Notes: a model not told the origin generated them from the sequence alone. A stretch of 64,000 bases of DNA from JAAYEA01 sp012689325 (GCA_036841525.1 DAITVZ010000016.1:8504-72503), one strand, 5' to 3'; shown: positions 34,951 through 44,744, counted from the first letter of the stretch. Translations and numbers: made by a program.

Positions 34951-35889
34951 ATGACCGACGAAAGAGTCGAACGGATTATCCAGAACATCGAGCGCGTGAT
35001 CATCGGCAAACGCGACGTGATCGAGCTGGCGATGGTGGCGCTGCTGGCGGAGGGGCATATCCTGCTAGAAGACGTGCCCGGTCTCGGCAAGACCCTGCTG
35101 GCCAAATCCATCGCCCGCTCCTTGGGCTGCACTTTCCAGCGCATCCAGTTCACCCCGGATCTCTTGCCCTCCGATGTGACGGGCATCTCGTTCTATAACC
35201 AGAAGCAACAAGAGTTCGAGTTCCGCCCGGGCCCGATCCTCTCGCAGATCGTGCTGGCCGACGAGATCAACCGCGCCACGCCGCGCACCCAGTCGGCCCT
35301 GTTGGAGGCCATGCAGGAGCGGCAGATCACCGTGGACGGCGAGACGCGCCCCCTGCCCCAGCCCTTCTTGGTGCTGGCCACCCAGAACCCCATCGAGCTG
35401 GAGGGGACATTTCCCCTGCCGGAGGCGCAGATCGACCGCTTCCTGATGCGCATCAAGCTGGGCTACCCCAGCGAGCAAGAAGAGAACGAGATCCTCATGC
35501 GCTTCGAGCGCCAGGACCCTCTGGAGAACCTCCAGCCGGTGCTCAGCGCGGACGAGCTGCGCCAGCTCCAGGCCGCCCGCGCCGACGTGCGCGTGGACGC
35601 CTCGCTGCGCGAGTATGTGGTGCGCATCGCCCGGGCCACCCGCGAGCACTCGGCGGTGCAATTGGGCGTCAGCCCCCGCGGCACGCTGGCACTCTACAAG
35701 GCGGCCCAGGCCCTGGCGGCCATCCGCGGCCGCGACTATGTGGTGCCCGATGACATCAAGGCCCTGGCCGCCCCCGTGCTCACCCACCGCATCATCGTGA
35801 GCCCGCAGACGCGCCTGCGCGGTCGCACGCCCCAAGAGGTGATCCGGGAGACGGTGGATGCGGTCCCCGTGCCGGTGGAAAAGCTGTAA
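34951..35889 (+). CDS. MoxR-family AAA+ ATPase
   Basis: 312 aa from the ATG at 34951 (AAAGGG upstream); the longer frame from 34843 lacks a ribosome site. Walker A is EDVPGLGKTLLAKS, Walker B VLADEINRATPRTQSALLEAMQE, with a TQNPIELEGTFPLPEAQIDRFLM sensor region and a C-terminal lid domain. MoxR ATPases act as chaperones that insert cofactors or activate von Willebrand-domain proteins. Together with the following DUF58 and DUF4129 genes it forms the common MoxR-DUF58 cluster; spacing to DUF58 is 8 bases. Confidence 0.92.
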   Translation: MTDERVERIIQNIERVIIGKRDVIELAMVALLAEGHILLEDVPGLGKTLLAKSIARSLGCTFQRIQFTPDLLPSDVTGISFYNQKQQEFEFRPGPILSQIVLADEINRATPRTQSALLEAMQERQITVDGETRPLPQPFLVLATQNPIELEGTFPLPEAQIDRFLMRIKLGYPSEQEENEILMRFERQDPLENLQPVLSADELRQLQAARADVRVDASLREYVVRIARATREHSAVQLGVSPRGTLALYKAAQALAAIRGRDYVVPDDIKALAAPVLTHRIIVSPQTRLRGRTPQEVIRETVDAVPVPVEKL

Positions 35890-35897
35890 CATCCGCC

Positions 35898-37115
35898 ATG
35901 TTCAACGCGCAGTGGGTCTGGCTGATCCTGTTGATGGTCGTCATCGGCCTGGCGATGCGGCAGAGCGGGCTGGTGGCACTGGCGGTCCTGTTGGGGACCA
36001 TCGTGCCGCTGGCCTGGCTCTGGAACCGCTATGCGCTGCGCCGGATCGACTATCGCCGCGCCCTCAGCGAGAGCCGCGTCTTTGCCGGCGAGGCCGTGGA
36101 CCTCATCCTGCGCGTCACCAACCGCAAGCTCTTGCCGCTGGCCTGGCTGCGCATCGAGGACGAGTTCCCCAAGGGCGTCACGCTGGTGGGCGAGGACACG
36201 GTGACGCCGACCACCGACGTCTATTACCTGAACAACCTCCTCTCGCTGCGCTGGTACGAGCGCGCCCAGTGGGTGCATCACCTGCAATGCGACAGGCGCG
36301 GCACCTACCCCTTCGGCCCGGCGCGCCTCACCTCCGGCGACCTCTTTGGGCTCTTTACCCGCACCGCCCGCACGGCGGAGCAGGATTGGCTCATCGTCTA
36401 TCCCCGGGTGCGGCCCCTGGCCGAGTTCGGCCTGCCGCCCAAGGAGCCCTTTGGCGACGTCCGGGCGACGCTGCGCATCCTGGAAGACCCCAGCCGCGTC
36501 ATCGGCGTGCGGGATTACGGCCCCGGCGATGCCTTCAAGCGCATCCACTGGAAAGCGACCGCCCGCCGTCAGGAGCTGCAGGTCAAGGTCTACGAGCCGA
36601 CCACCACCGCGCAATGGGTGATCGTGCTCAACATCGCCACCCTGCCCAAGTACTGGCAGGGCATCATCCCGGAACGCCTGGAGCAGGCCATCAGCCTGGC
36701 GGCCTCGCTGGCGAGTTATGCCGCGGAGCGGCGCTACCTGGTGGGCGTGGTGGCCAATGGCTGCTGGCCCCTCTCCGAGCAGCCGCTGCGCGTGTTGCCC
36801 GGCCGCGACCCGGACCAACTCACCCGCATCCTGGAGGCGCTGGCCGCGGTCTCGTCCATGCCCACCCAATCCCTGGAGGAGTTGCTCACCCGAGAAAGCC
36901 CCAACCTCCCCTGGGGCGCCACGCTATTGGTGGTCACCGCGGTGGTCACGGACGAGATCATGGCGGCGATGCTCAACCTGCGCGACGCCGGCCGGCGCCA
37001 GGTGCTCATCGTGCTCGGCGACGAGACGCCGTTGGACGAGATCCCCGGCATCCTCACCTATCGTCTGTCGGCGGATGAACGAACGCTGCAACCGGCGGAA
37101 GGAGGGGCGCGCTAG
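35898..37115 (+). CDS. DUF58 domain-containing membrane protein
   Basis: 405 aa. Two membrane helices lie at about residues 5-45, followed by a beta-rich domain (ESRVFAGEAVDLILRVTNRK, LAWLRIEDEFP). The DUF58 motif RDYGPGDAFKRIHWKATARRQ is at about residue 201-221, and a von Willebrand-like C-terminal region follows (WVIVLNIATLPKYWQ, RRYLVGVVANG). The function is unknown, but it is paired with MoxR ATPases across bacteria. It is cotranscribed with the genes either side. Confidence 0.9.
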   Translation: MFNAQWVWLILLMVVIGLAMRQSGLVALAVLLGTIVPLAWLWNRYALRRIDYRRALSESRVFAGEAVDLILRVTNRKLLPLAWLRIEDEFPKGVTLVGEDTVTPTTDVYYLNNLLSLRWYERAQWVHHLQCDRRGTYPFGPARLTSGDLFGLFTRTARTAEQDWLIVYPRVRPLAEFGLPPKEPFGDVRATLRILEDPSRVIGVRDYGPGDAFKRIHWKATARRQELQVKVYEPTTTAQWVIVLNIATLPKYWQGIIPERLEQAISLAASLASYAAERRYLVGVVANGCWPLSEQPLRVLPGRDPDQLTRILEALAAVSSMPTQSLEELLTRESPNLPWGATLLVVTAVVTDEIMAAMLNLRDAGRRQVLIVLGDETPLDEIPGILTYRLSADERTLQPAEGGAR

Positions 37116-38567
37116 ATGTCGTGGCTATGGCGGGTCCTGGATTGGCGGCGCGAAGCGCTTCACCTGCTGGCGGCGGCGATGGAAGCCTGCTGGCTTTACC
37201 TGTGGATGGGCTTTGCCATCTCGTTTCTCTCCGGCTCCGAGTACGCGCTGGCGCCGGGCCTGGTGTTCCTGTGGCTATTCGGCGCGGCAACGCTCCTGCG
37301 ATTGCTGAACAACCTGACCATGCCGCTCCTACGCCAGCAAGCCATCCTGATGGGACTCGGCCTCCTGGCGATCCTGGCGGGCCTGCGCTGGGAGCTCTAC
37401 GGCGGCGGGGAACTGCTCTCGGCGGAGTGGATCGGGCGCCTGTTCCGAGAGGTGGCCGCCTACGAACTGGCGATACCTCCGCAGCTCACCCTCTTCCTGG
37501 CCGGCCTGTTCATCTGGTGGCGCGGCCTGCGCCTGGGCCAGGAGGCGCTGGGGGCCATGGTGGTGGGCAAGCGCTTCCGCGCCGGCATCGTCCTGCTGAT
37601 GCTGTATCTCGTGGTCAGCGCCTTTGGCGCGGCCAAGCTGCCCGCCCTGCTGCTGCCCGCCTACTTTTTCTTTGGCCTGGTCGCCATCGCGCTGGCGCGG
37701 ATCATCGATCTGGGCGAGAGCCGCGGCGGCGTTCGCGCGCCGTTCACGGGCTCGTGGCTGGGCATCCTCTCCGGCAGCGCCCTGCTGGCGGTGCTGCTGG
37801 GGCTGCTGGCCGCCTCGCTCCTGTCCCTGGAACGGCTGCAAGCCGCGTTGGACCGCCTGCTTGGCCTGCTGGAGCCGCTGCGCACCGTCCTGTTCGCGAT
37901 CATTGGCCTCTTTTTCTATGTCGCCGTGACCATCGGCTCCTGGCTGGGCCAGCTCTTGCGCCGCCTCTTCGGCGAGCCGGAGCCGGGGGAAGAGGTGCTG
38001 CCTGACCTCAGCATCCTGGAGGACCTCGGCGAGCAACTGGAGGGGCTAGAGACGGGGAGTTGGGTCAAGGTGGGGCGGGATGCCCTGCTGGTCGCGGTGG
38101 TCATCGCGGCCATCCTCCTCGTCTTTTTTGCCGCGCAGCGCCGCTACCGGCGCCGCCAGCGCCAGCGCGACGTCCTCCGTGAGTCGGTCTGGTCATCGGA
38201 CGATTTTCTGGATGACCTGGCCGGGATGCTGCGCGGCGGGTGGCAGCGCCTGCGCGATGGCGCCGCCCAGGGCCTGGCCATCCTGCGCGGCGAGCGCTAC
38301 CCCCTGGACTCGATCCGGCGCATCTATGCCAGCCTCAACCGGCTGGGGCAGGAGCGCGGCCACCCGCGCCGCGACGCCGAAACCCCCTACGAGTACCGCC
38401 ACGAGCTGGATGCCGCCTGGCCGGAACACGCCGAGGAGGTCCGGCAGCTCACCGAGGCCTACGTCCAGGCGCACTATGGCGGGCGCGCCGACTCGGCGGA
38501 GGCGCTGGCCCAGGCGCGCGCGGCCTGGGAGCGGCTACGCGCCGCCAAGCCCCCGGAACCGAGCTGA
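37116..38567 (+). CDS. Polytopic membrane protein with C-terminal DUF4129 domain
   Basis: 483 aa, starting directly after the DUF58 stop. About eight hydrophobic segments cover residues 12-320 (one is LYLWMGFAISFLSGSEY, another GILSGSALLAVLLGLL). The cytoplasmic C-terminus (about 400-470) has the DUF4129 signature: SIRRIYASLNRLGQERGHPR, ETPYEYRHELDAAWPEHAEEV, LTEAYVQAHYGG. Such proteins usually carry a transglutaminase core before DUF4129; none is visible here. It completes the MoxR-DUF58 operon. Confidence 0.8.
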   Translation: MSWLWRVLDWRREALHLLAAAMEACWLYLWMGFAISFLSGSEYALAPGLVFLWLFGAATLLRLLNNLTMPLLRQQAILMGLGLLAILAGLRWELYGGGELLSAEWIGRLFREVAAYELAIPPQLTLFLAGLFIWWRGLRLGQEALGAMVVGKRFRAGIVLLMLYLVVSAFGAAKLPALLLPAYFFFGLVAIALARIIDLGESRGGVRAPFTGSWLGILSGSALLAVLLGLLAASLLSLERLQAALDRLLGLLEPLRTVLFAIIGLFFYVAVTIGSWLGQLLRRLFGEPEPGEEVLPDLSILEDLGEQLEGLETGSWVKVGRDALLVAVVIAAILLVFFAAQRRYRRRQRQRDVLRESVWSSDDFLDDLAGMLRGGWQRLRDGAAQGLAILRGERYPLDSIRRIYASLNRLGQERGHPRRDAETPYEYRHELDAAWPEHAEEVRQLTEAYVQAHYGGRADSAEALAQARAAWERLRAAKPPEPS

Positions 38568-38605
38568 CGCGCCCGCGGAGCATCGCCAGCCAGGGCGCCC
38601 TGAGC

Positions 38606-38633
38606 TTGACTGTGCCCGATGTTGGCATATAAT
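38606..38633 (+). promoter_or_regulatory. Sigma-70 promoter of the nadCAB operon
   Basis: TTGACT (38606-38611), 16-base spacer, TATAAT (38628-38633), 40 bases before the nadC start. Confidence 0.85.
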
Positions 38634-38673
38634 GGGCCCCCAAAGGGTGCATTCTAACAGAGGAGATGGCCGT

Positions 38674-39522
38674 TTGAGCAACCCCGTTCCCTTGCCAGAA
38701 TCCGAGATCGAGCGGGTGGTCCGGCGCGCGCTGAGGGAAGACCTCGGCTCCGGCGACGTCACCACCAACTGGATCATCCCCGCCGATCAGACTTCGCAGG
38801 CCATCATCATCGCCAAGGCGGAGGGCGTTATCGCCGGGCTGGAGGTGGCTCGCGCCGTTTTTCGCCTGGTGGACCCGCGCATCACCTTCGAGCCGGTGGT
38901 CGGCGATGGCGCCGCGGTCAAGCCGCGAGACTTGGTGGCCCGCCTGGCCGGGCCGACGCGGGGCTTGCTCAGCGGGGAGCGCGTGGCGCTCAACTTTATG
39001 CAGAGGCTCTCCGGCACGGCCAGCATGGCTCGCGCCTATAGCCAGGCCATCGCCGGGACCCGCGCCGTGGTGCTGGATACGCGCAAAACCACCCCTGGAC
39101 TGCGGCTTCTGGAAAAGTATGCCGTGCGCATGGGCGGTGGGCAGAACCACCGCATCGGCCTGTACGACATGGTCCTTATCAAGGATAACCACATCCAGGC
39201 GGCGGGCAGCATCACCGCGGCGGTGCAGCGCGTGAAGGCCAAGAACCGCAAGCGCCTGCCGATCGAGGTGGAGGTGCGCACCCTCCCCGAGCTGGAGGAG
39301 GCGCTAGGGCTGGGCGTGGACCGCATCCTGCTGGACAACATGGACTGCGCCCAGATGCGCCAGGCGGTGGAAGTGGCCGCCGGCCGCACGCCGCTGGAGG
39401 CCTCGGGCAACGTCACCCTGCAAAACATCCGCCAGGTGGCCGAGACCGGCGTCGATTACATCTCAAGCGGCGCCCTGACCCATTCCGTCAAGGCGCTGGA
39501 CCTCAGCCTCGATTTCGTCTAG
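38674..39522 (+). CDS. nadC: Nicotinate-nucleotide pyrophosphorylase (carboxylating)
   Basis: 282 aa from a TTG at 38674; AGAGGAG lies eight bases upstream and family similarity begins at once (ESEIERVVRRALREDLGSGDVTT), so the long upstream extension is rejected. The barrel carries GERVALNFMQRLSGTAS, TRKTTPGLRLLEKYAVRMGGG, HRIGLYDMVLIKDNHI, IEVEVRTLPELEEAL, ILLDNMD and EASGNVTLQNIRQVAETGVDYISSG. It converts quinolinate and PRPP to nicotinate mononucleotide. It is the first gene of nadCAB, 17 bases before nadA. Confidence 0.96.
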   Translation: MSNPVPLPESEIERVVRRALREDLGSGDVTTNWIIPADQTSQAIIIAKAEGVIAGLEVARAVFRLVDPRITFEPVVGDGAAVKPRDLVARLAGPTRGLLSGERVALNFMQRLSGTASMARAYSQAIAGTRAVVLDTRKTTPGLRLLEKYAVRMGGGQNHRIGLYDMVLIKDNHIQAAGSITAAVQRVKAKNRKRLPIEVEVRTLPELEEALGLGVDRILLDNMDCAQMRQAVEVAAGRTPLEASGNVTLQNIRQVAETGVDYISSGALTHSVKALDLSLDFV

Positions 39523-39539
39523 GCCAAAGGAGCGCGATC

Positions 39540-40625
39540 ATGCCCTCTCTTGAGAGTTTCAAGCGTCTATCCAAGGAGCAAGCCGTCGCTCGCGTCCGCG
39601 AGATCAAGGCCGAGCTGGGCCGCGACCTGGTCATCCTGGGCCATCACTATATGGGCGACGACGTGATCGAGTTTGCCGACTTTCGCGGCGACTCGCTGCA
39701 GCTCGCTCAGGAGGCCTCGCGGATCGCCGAGGCCCGCTACATCGTCTTTTGCGGCGTGCATTTCATGGCCGAGACCGCTGATATCCTGCGCCAGCCCGGC
39801 CAGGTCGTGGTGATCCCCGATAAGCGGGCGGGCTGCTTGCTGGCGGACATGGCCGAGACCCCCGAGGTGCGCAACGCCTGGAAGAGCCTCACCGGGCTAT
39901 GGGGCAACGACATCACGCCGATCACTTATGTCAATTCCACGGCCAGCCTGAAGGCTTTTTGCGGCAGGAACAACGGCATCGTCTGCACTTCCTCCAACGC
40001 CGCCGAGGTCTGCCGCTGGGCGCTGCAGCGCACCAAGCACGTCCTCTTTTTCCCCGACGCCAACCTGGGGACCAACACCGCCCTCTCCATGGGCATCCCG
40101 CGCCAGCAGATCATGACCTGGGACCCCAGCCGGCCCCTGGGCGGCAACCCGGACATCGACCAGGCGCGCTTTGTGGTCTGGCGCGGCTTTTGCTACGTGC
40201 ACAGCCACTTTACGCCCGAGCACGTCGCCGCCATCCGCGCCAAGTACGAGGGCATCCGCATCGTCGTCCACCCCGAATGCTCGCCGGAGGTGGTGGCCCT
40301 CTCGGACGCCAATGGCTCCACCTCCTACATCATCCGCGCGGTGGAACAGGCCCCAGCAGGGGCGCGCCTCGCCATCGGCACCGAGTGCAACCTGGTCTAT
40401 CGCCTGGCCGCGGAGCACCCGGACAAGCTCATCGTGCCGCTGGTGGACTCTTATTGCGTCTCCATGGCGCGCATCAACCTCTATAACCTGTTGCGCTCGC
40501 TGGAAAGCATCGTGGCAGGCCGCCCGGTCGAGGTGGTGACGGTCTCTGATGAGATCAAGGCCGAGGCGCTGATCGCTCTGCAGAACATGTTGCGGCTTTC
40601 CATGCCGCCGAAATCCGCGTCATAG
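39540..40625 (+). CDS. nadA: Quinolinate synthase A
   Basis: 361 aa, typical for the long NadA type. It starts AVARVREIKAELGRDLVILGHHYMGDDVIEFAD, followed by FCGVHFMAETADIL and the three cysteine contexts for the [4Fe-4S] cluster: AGCLLADM (about residue 98), HPECSPEV (about 250) and IGTECNLVYRL (about 283). It condenses iminoaspartate with dihydroxyacetone phosphate to quinolinate, downstream of NadB and upstream of NadC. GGAG precedes the ATG. Confidence 0.96.
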   Translation: MPSLESFKRLSKEQAVARVREIKAELGRDLVILGHHYMGDDVIEFADFRGDSLQLAQEASRIAEARYIVFCGVHFMAETADILRQPGQVVVIPDKRAGCLLADMAETPEVRNAWKSLTGLWGNDITPITYVNSTASLKAFCGRNNGIVCTSSNAAEVCRWALQRTKHVLFFPDANLGTNTALSMGIPRQQIMTWDPSRPLGGNPDIDQARFVVWRGFCYVHSHFTPEHVAAIRAKYEGIRIVVHPECSPEVVALSDANGSTSYIIRAVEQAPAGARLAIGTECNLVYRLAAEHPDKLIVPLVDSYCVSMARINLYNLLRSLESIVAGRPVEVVTVSDEIKAEALIALQNMLRLSMPPKSAS

Positions 40626-40637
40626 GAGAGCTGATTC

Positions 40638-42215
40638 ATGAATTCCGATTGCAGGGTCACGGACGTCCTTATCATCGGCGGCGGCATCGCCGGGGGCAGC
40701 GCCGCGCTCAAGCTCGCCGAGGCCGGCTACCGCGTCACGCTCGTCACCAAGGCCAGGGAGCCGTACGAGTCCAACACCTACTATGCCCAGGGCGGCATCA
40801 TCCACCGCGGGCCGGAGGACTCGGCGGACTTGCTCGTGCGCGACCTGGTCGCCGCCGGCGCCGAGCTGAACAACCCTCAGGCGGTCCGCATCCTGGCAGA
40901 GGATGGCCCGCGCCTCCTGAAACAAGTGCTCATCGACGAGCTGGGAGTCCCCTTTGCGCGGCGCGCGGACCGGAGCCTCGACTTTACCCGCGAGGCGGCG
41001 CATTCCACCGAGCGCATCCTCTTTGTCGGCGATGCCACCGGCAAGGCCATCGAGGAAAAGCTGGTGGAACGCCTGGCGGAGCACCCCAACATCTGCTTCC
41101 TGACCGGCCACACGGCGGTGGACCTGTTGACCCCCGCCCATCATTCCACCAACCCCCTGCACATCTATGAGCCACTCTCGTGCATCGGCGCCTACATCTT
41201 TGACCAGCACAGCCGGAACGTGCAGAGCTGCATCGCCAAGGCCACCATCCTCGCCACCGGCGGCCTGGGGCAGATCTACCTGAACACCACCAACCCCGCC
41301 GGGGCGCGCGGCGATGGCCTGGCCATGGCCCACCGGGCCGGCGCCCGGATCATCAATGCCGAGTATGTGCAGTTTCACCCCACCGCCTTTCATCACCAGC
41401 AGGCGCCGGTCTTTCTCATCTCGGAGGCGCTGCGCGGCGAGGGGGCCAAGCTGCTCAACGACGCCGGCGAGCCGTTCATGCACAAGTACGCGCCCGAGTG
41501 GAAAGAACTGGCCCCCCGCGATGTGGTCGCCCGCGCCATCCATCACGAGATGCTGCTGCGCAACGTCGACCACGTCTATCTGGACCTGGCCTCCAACATG
41601 CCCGCGGACAAGATCAAGGAGCGGTTCCCCACCATTTATGAAAAGTGCCTGGCCTATGACGTGGACATCACCCGGGAGATGATCCCGGTGGTGCCCGCGG
41701 CGCACTATTTCTGCGGCGGCATCTGGGTGGACGAATGGGGCCGCACCAGCATCCGCAACCTCTACGCCGCCGGCGAGGTCTCTTGCACCGGCGTGCACGG
41801 GGCGAACCGGCTGGGCAGCAGCTCGCTCCTGGAAGGGCTGGTGTGGGGCAACCGCGCCGCCGACCACATCATCCCGCGGCTTCCCAACATGGAGCATTTC
41901 GACATCCGCGCCGTCCCCCTCTGGGACGATTCGGGGCTGCACGAGACGGCGGACCCGGCCCTGATCAGCCAGGACATGACCACCATCAAGAACATCATGT
42001 GGAACTATGTGGGGTTGGTGCGCACCACCCACCGCCTGGAACGCGCCATCGGCGACCTGCGCAGCCTCAGCCTGGAAATTGACAAGTTTTACCGGCGGGT
42101 TAAACTGACCGACGGGTTGATCGGTCTGCGCAACTGCCTGCAGGCGGCGACCATCGTCACCGACGCGGCCTGGGCCAACAAGGTGAGCCGCGGCTGCCAC
42201 TACCGCGAGAGCTAG
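40638..42215 (+). CDS. nadB: L-aspartate oxidase
   Basis: 525 aa. The FAD-binding start is VLIIGGGIAGGSAALKLAE, then YYAQGGIIHRG, the HSTERILFVGDATGKAI loop, ATILATGGLGQIYLNTTNP, EYVQFHPTAFH, and the C-terminal ICTGVHGANRLGSSSL-like segment (SCTGVHGANRLGSSSLLEGLVWG). It oxidises aspartate to iminoaspartate for NadA, using fumarate or oxygen as acceptor. It starts 12 bases after nadA, so de novo NAD synthesis to NaMN is encoded in one operon. Confidence 0.95.
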   Translation: MNSDCRVTDVLIIGGGIAGGSAALKLAEAGYRVTLVTKAREPYESNTYYAQGGIIHRGPEDSADLLVRDLVAAGAELNNPQAVRILAEDGPRLLKQVLIDELGVPFARRADRSLDFTREAAHSTERILFVGDATGKAIEEKLVERLAEHPNICFLTGHTAVDLLTPAHHSTNPLHIYEPLSCIGAYIFDQHSRNVQSCIAKATILATGGLGQIYLNTTNPAGARGDGLAMAHRAGARIINAEYVQFHPTAFHHQQAPVFLISEALRGEGAKLLNDAGEPFMHKYAPEWKELAPRDVVARAIHHEMLLRNVDHVYLDLASNMPADKIKERFPTIYEKCLAYDVDITREMIPVVPAAHYFCGGIWVDEWGRTSIRNLYAAGEVSCTGVHGANRLGSSSLLEGLVWGNRAADHIIPRLPNMEHFDIRAVPLWDDSGLHETADPALISQDMTTIKNIMWNYVGLVRTTHRLERAIGDLRSLSLEIDKFYRRVKLTDGLIGLRNCLQAATIVTDAAWANKVSRGCHYRES

Positions 42216-42319
42216 CGGAGCGGCTCGTTGGCAGGGCCCAACCCTGTCGGCCATCCGCCGCTAACCGCAGCACGCCGGATCGCTCTTGGCAACCATTGCA
42301 CATCGCAAAGGATAGAGGC

Positions 42320-43531
42320 ATGGCATCGAAAGCAAGCACCAGCCGACCATCCGCGCCCCGCAGCATGGTGGGTGCAAAGCGCCGCGAGGCCCTGACTGCT
42401 TTTCTCTATATCTTGCCCGCGATCATCGTCTTGTTCGTTTTCCGGCTCTATCCCTTCGCCAACGCCTTTTACATCAGCTTGCACAAGTGGAGCATCCTCA
42501 AAGAGTTCTATGTAGGGCTCCAGAACTATATCGATCTCTTTTCCGACAAGGCCTTCGGGCAATCTTTTGGCGTCACGCTGTATTACGTGTTCTTTACCGT
42601 CCCATTCACCATGGCGCTCTCGCTGTTCATCGCCTACCTCCTGTTCCAGCGAATCAAGCTGCGCGGCCTGTTCCGCACCCTCTACTTTATGCCCTACATC
42701 ACCTCCCTGGTCCCCGCAGCGGTGGCCTGGCAATACATCTTTAACTTCCAGGTCGGTTTCATGAACTATGCCCTCAAGGGGATCGGCACGTTCCTCTCGC
42801 GCGTCCTCGGCACCGTGGGCCACGAGCCGTGGGTGTACCTGTGGATGCTCCTGATGCTGGCTTGGCTGGTCTGGCTCTTGCTGACCGCCAAGCGCCGCGC
42901 GTGGGGGGCCACGGCGCTCCTGGCCTTGTTCGCCGGGGGATCCCTAGCCCTGGCGCTCTTTTTCCGTTTGCGTCCCGCGGCGCTGGCGGTCGTGACCACC
43001 GAATTGGTCGAGTTCTTTCCCGTCAAGTGGCTGCAGGAGCCGCGCGGCGTCATTCAGTACCTGGGACAGCGCTGGGGTTTCACCGTGCCCTCCTGGGCCA
43101 AGGGCCCCAGCATGGCGCTGATCGCCGTGTCCATCGTCAGCATCTGGCACCTCCTCGGCTACGATGTGGTGATCTACTTGGCCGGGCTAGGCAACGTCCC
43201 TGGCGAGCTATACGAGGCCGCGCGCATCGATGGCGCCAACGAGAGCCAGGTCTTTTGGCGGATTACCCTGCCGCTCCTCTCACCCACCACGTATTTCCTG
43301 ATGCTGATCTCTACCATCGGCGCCTTCCGCGCTTTCACGCTCTTTTTCACGATGACCGGCGGAGGTCCGCTGCGGACCACCACCTCGGTGGCCTATTTCA
43401 TCTTTGACCGCTTCTGGAACGCCATCCGCGCGGGCTATGCCTCCGCGGCGGCCTTTGTGCTGCTGGCCGTGATCCTGGTGCTGACCTTTGTTCAGCAGCG
43501 GGCCATGGCCAACCGGGTCACCTACCAATAG
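42320..43531 (+). CDS. Carbohydrate ABC transporter permease, MalF/UgpA type, with extra internal segment
   Basis: 403 aa from the ATG at 42320 with AAGGA upstream, about 100 residues longer than usual. N-terminal helices (ALTAFLYILPAIIVLFVFRLYPF) and the C-terminal EAA loop (GELYEAARIDGANESQVFWRITLPLLSP) are standard. Between them, about residues 175-245, is an inserted stretch with two additional hydrophobic helices (LWMLLMLAWLVWLLLT, TALLALFAGGSLALALFF). It forms the first half of the membrane channel of a sugar importer with the next two genes. Confidence 0.88.
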   Translation: MASKASTSRPSAPRSMVGAKRREALTAFLYILPAIIVLFVFRLYPFANAFYISLHKWSILKEFYVGLQNYIDLFSDKAFGQSFGVTLYYVFFTVPFTMALSLFIAYLLFQRIKLRGLFRTLYFMPYITSLVPAAVAWQYIFNFQVGFMNYALKGIGTFLSRVLGTVGHEPWVYLWMLLMLAWLVWLLLTAKRRAWGATALLALFAGGSLALALFFRLRPAALAVVTTELVEFFPVKWLQEPRGVIQYLGQRWGFTVPSWAKGPSMALIAVSIVSIWHLLGYDVVIYLAGLGNVPGELYEAARIDGANESQVFWRITLPLLSPTTYFLMLISTIGAFRAFTLFFTMTGGGPLRTTTSVAYFIFDRFWNAIRAGYASAAAFVLLAVILVLTFVQQRAMANRVTYQ

Positions 43532-43537
43532 GGAGAG

Positions 43538-44650
43538 ATGCCAATGACGGCGGGAGCTTTCCTTTTGCGCCTCAAGGTGTCGAACGCCATCAAGCGCGCA
43601 TTGCTCTACGGCGTGCTTGCCTTCGGCGCCATCACGGTCACCTTTCCCTTCGCCTGGATGGTGCTCACCTCGTTCAAGACCTATGGCGAGGCCATCGCGT
43701 CGCCGCCGGTCTTCATCCCCCAAGCCTTCAGCGCGCGCGCCCAGATCATCGGCCACATGCTCGCCTCCCATCCCATCCTGATCCCGGTTCTGCTCATCTG
43801 GGCGGGGTTGGGCGCCTATATCGGTTGGCGGTTGCGCAAAGGCTGGTGGGGGGCGCTCTACTGGCTGGGGCACATGCTGCTCTTCCTCGCGGCCTGGAAA
43901 GTGGGGCTGTTTGGGCGCGCCCTGCAGTGGGATACCCTCTGGGCGCAAGCCCGCAGCAGCCTGGGCTATGCCGATCTCCCTGGCTTTTGGCAGAACTATA
44001 TCGACGCCTGGGCCCGCGCGCCTTTTGGACGCTACTTTGTCAACTCGGCCATCATGTGCATCGTGACGCCGATCCTGATCCTGGCCACCGGCGCCCCCGC
44101 GGCTTATGCCTTCGCCCGGCTGCGCTTCCCTGGCCGCGACGCGATCTTTATGATCTTTCTCCTGACCATGATGATCCCGGAAGAGGTCATCCTGATCCCC
44201 AACTTTATCACCGTATCGCGCCTCAAATGGATCGATTCGTATCGGGCGCTGATCCTGCCCTGGATCGTCAACGTGGTCACCATCTTTTTCCTGCGCCAGT
44301 TCTTCCGCAGCATCCCCGATGACCTCCAGGATGCGGCAAAACTGGATGGCTGCGGCCACCTGCGGTTCCTATGGAGCATTGGGCTTCCGCTCTCTGTCCC
44401 CGCGCTGGTGAGCACCTCGCTGTTCAACTTTTTGGGCGCGTGGAACTCGGTGCAGTGGCCGCTGTACGTCACCAACGACCCCAATATGCGGCCGCTCATG
44501 GTGGGCATGAAGTACTTTGCCGATGAGGCGGGCATGTCGGTGCACCTGCACAACGCCGCCGCGACCTTTACCACCGTGCCTATCATCATCCTGTTCCTGC
44601 TGGTGCAGCGCAAATTCATCGAAGGCATCGCCCGAACGGGACTCAAGTGA
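43538..44650 (+). CDS. Carbohydrate ABC transporter permease, MalG/UgpE type, with extra internal segment
   Basis: 370 aa; ATGs at 43538 and 43544 both follow GGGAGAG. The first helix and FAWMVLTSFKTYGEAIASPPVFIPQ are typical; then about residues 65-130 hold an unusual insert with two hydrophobic segments (ILIPVLLIWAGLGAYIGW, ALYWLGHMLLFLAAW). The rest is standard, including the EAA loop DLQDAAKLDGCGHLRFLWSIGLPLS. It is seven bases after the first permease gene and partners with it. No ATPase is encoded here, so a shared MsmX-like ATPase is presumed. Confidence 0.88.
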   Translation: MPMTAGAFLLRLKVSNAIKRALLYGVLAFGAITVTFPFAWMVLTSFKTYGEAIASPPVFIPQAFSARAQIIGHMLASHPILIPVLLIWAGLGAYIGWRLRKGWWGALYWLGHMLLFLAAWKVGLFGRALQWDTLWAQARSSLGYADLPGFWQNYIDAWARAPFGRYFVNSAIMCIVTPILILATGAPAAYAFARLRFPGRDAIFMIFLLTMMIPEEVILIPNFITVSRLKWIDSYRALILPWIVNVVTIFFLRQFFRSIPDDLQDAAKLDGCGHLRFLWSIGLPLSVPALVSTSLFNFLGAWNSVQWPLYVTNDPNMRPLMVGMKYFADEAGMSVHLHNAAATFTTVPIIILFLLVQRKFIEGIARTGLK

Positions 44651-44744
44651 GACCAATGGCAAGCGAAAGGAGGGATGCATCGGACCGAGGGCCTTGGGGC
44701 GTTTCTGGTGTTCCCTATTCACTCAATCAAGGAGAAGAGGAGCA

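Noticed and set aside
38666..38677. A three-codon minicistron (ATG GCC GTT TGA) overlapping the nadC start
   Set aside because: Its ATG touches the ribosome site with no spacing, while the TTG of nadC has eight bases.
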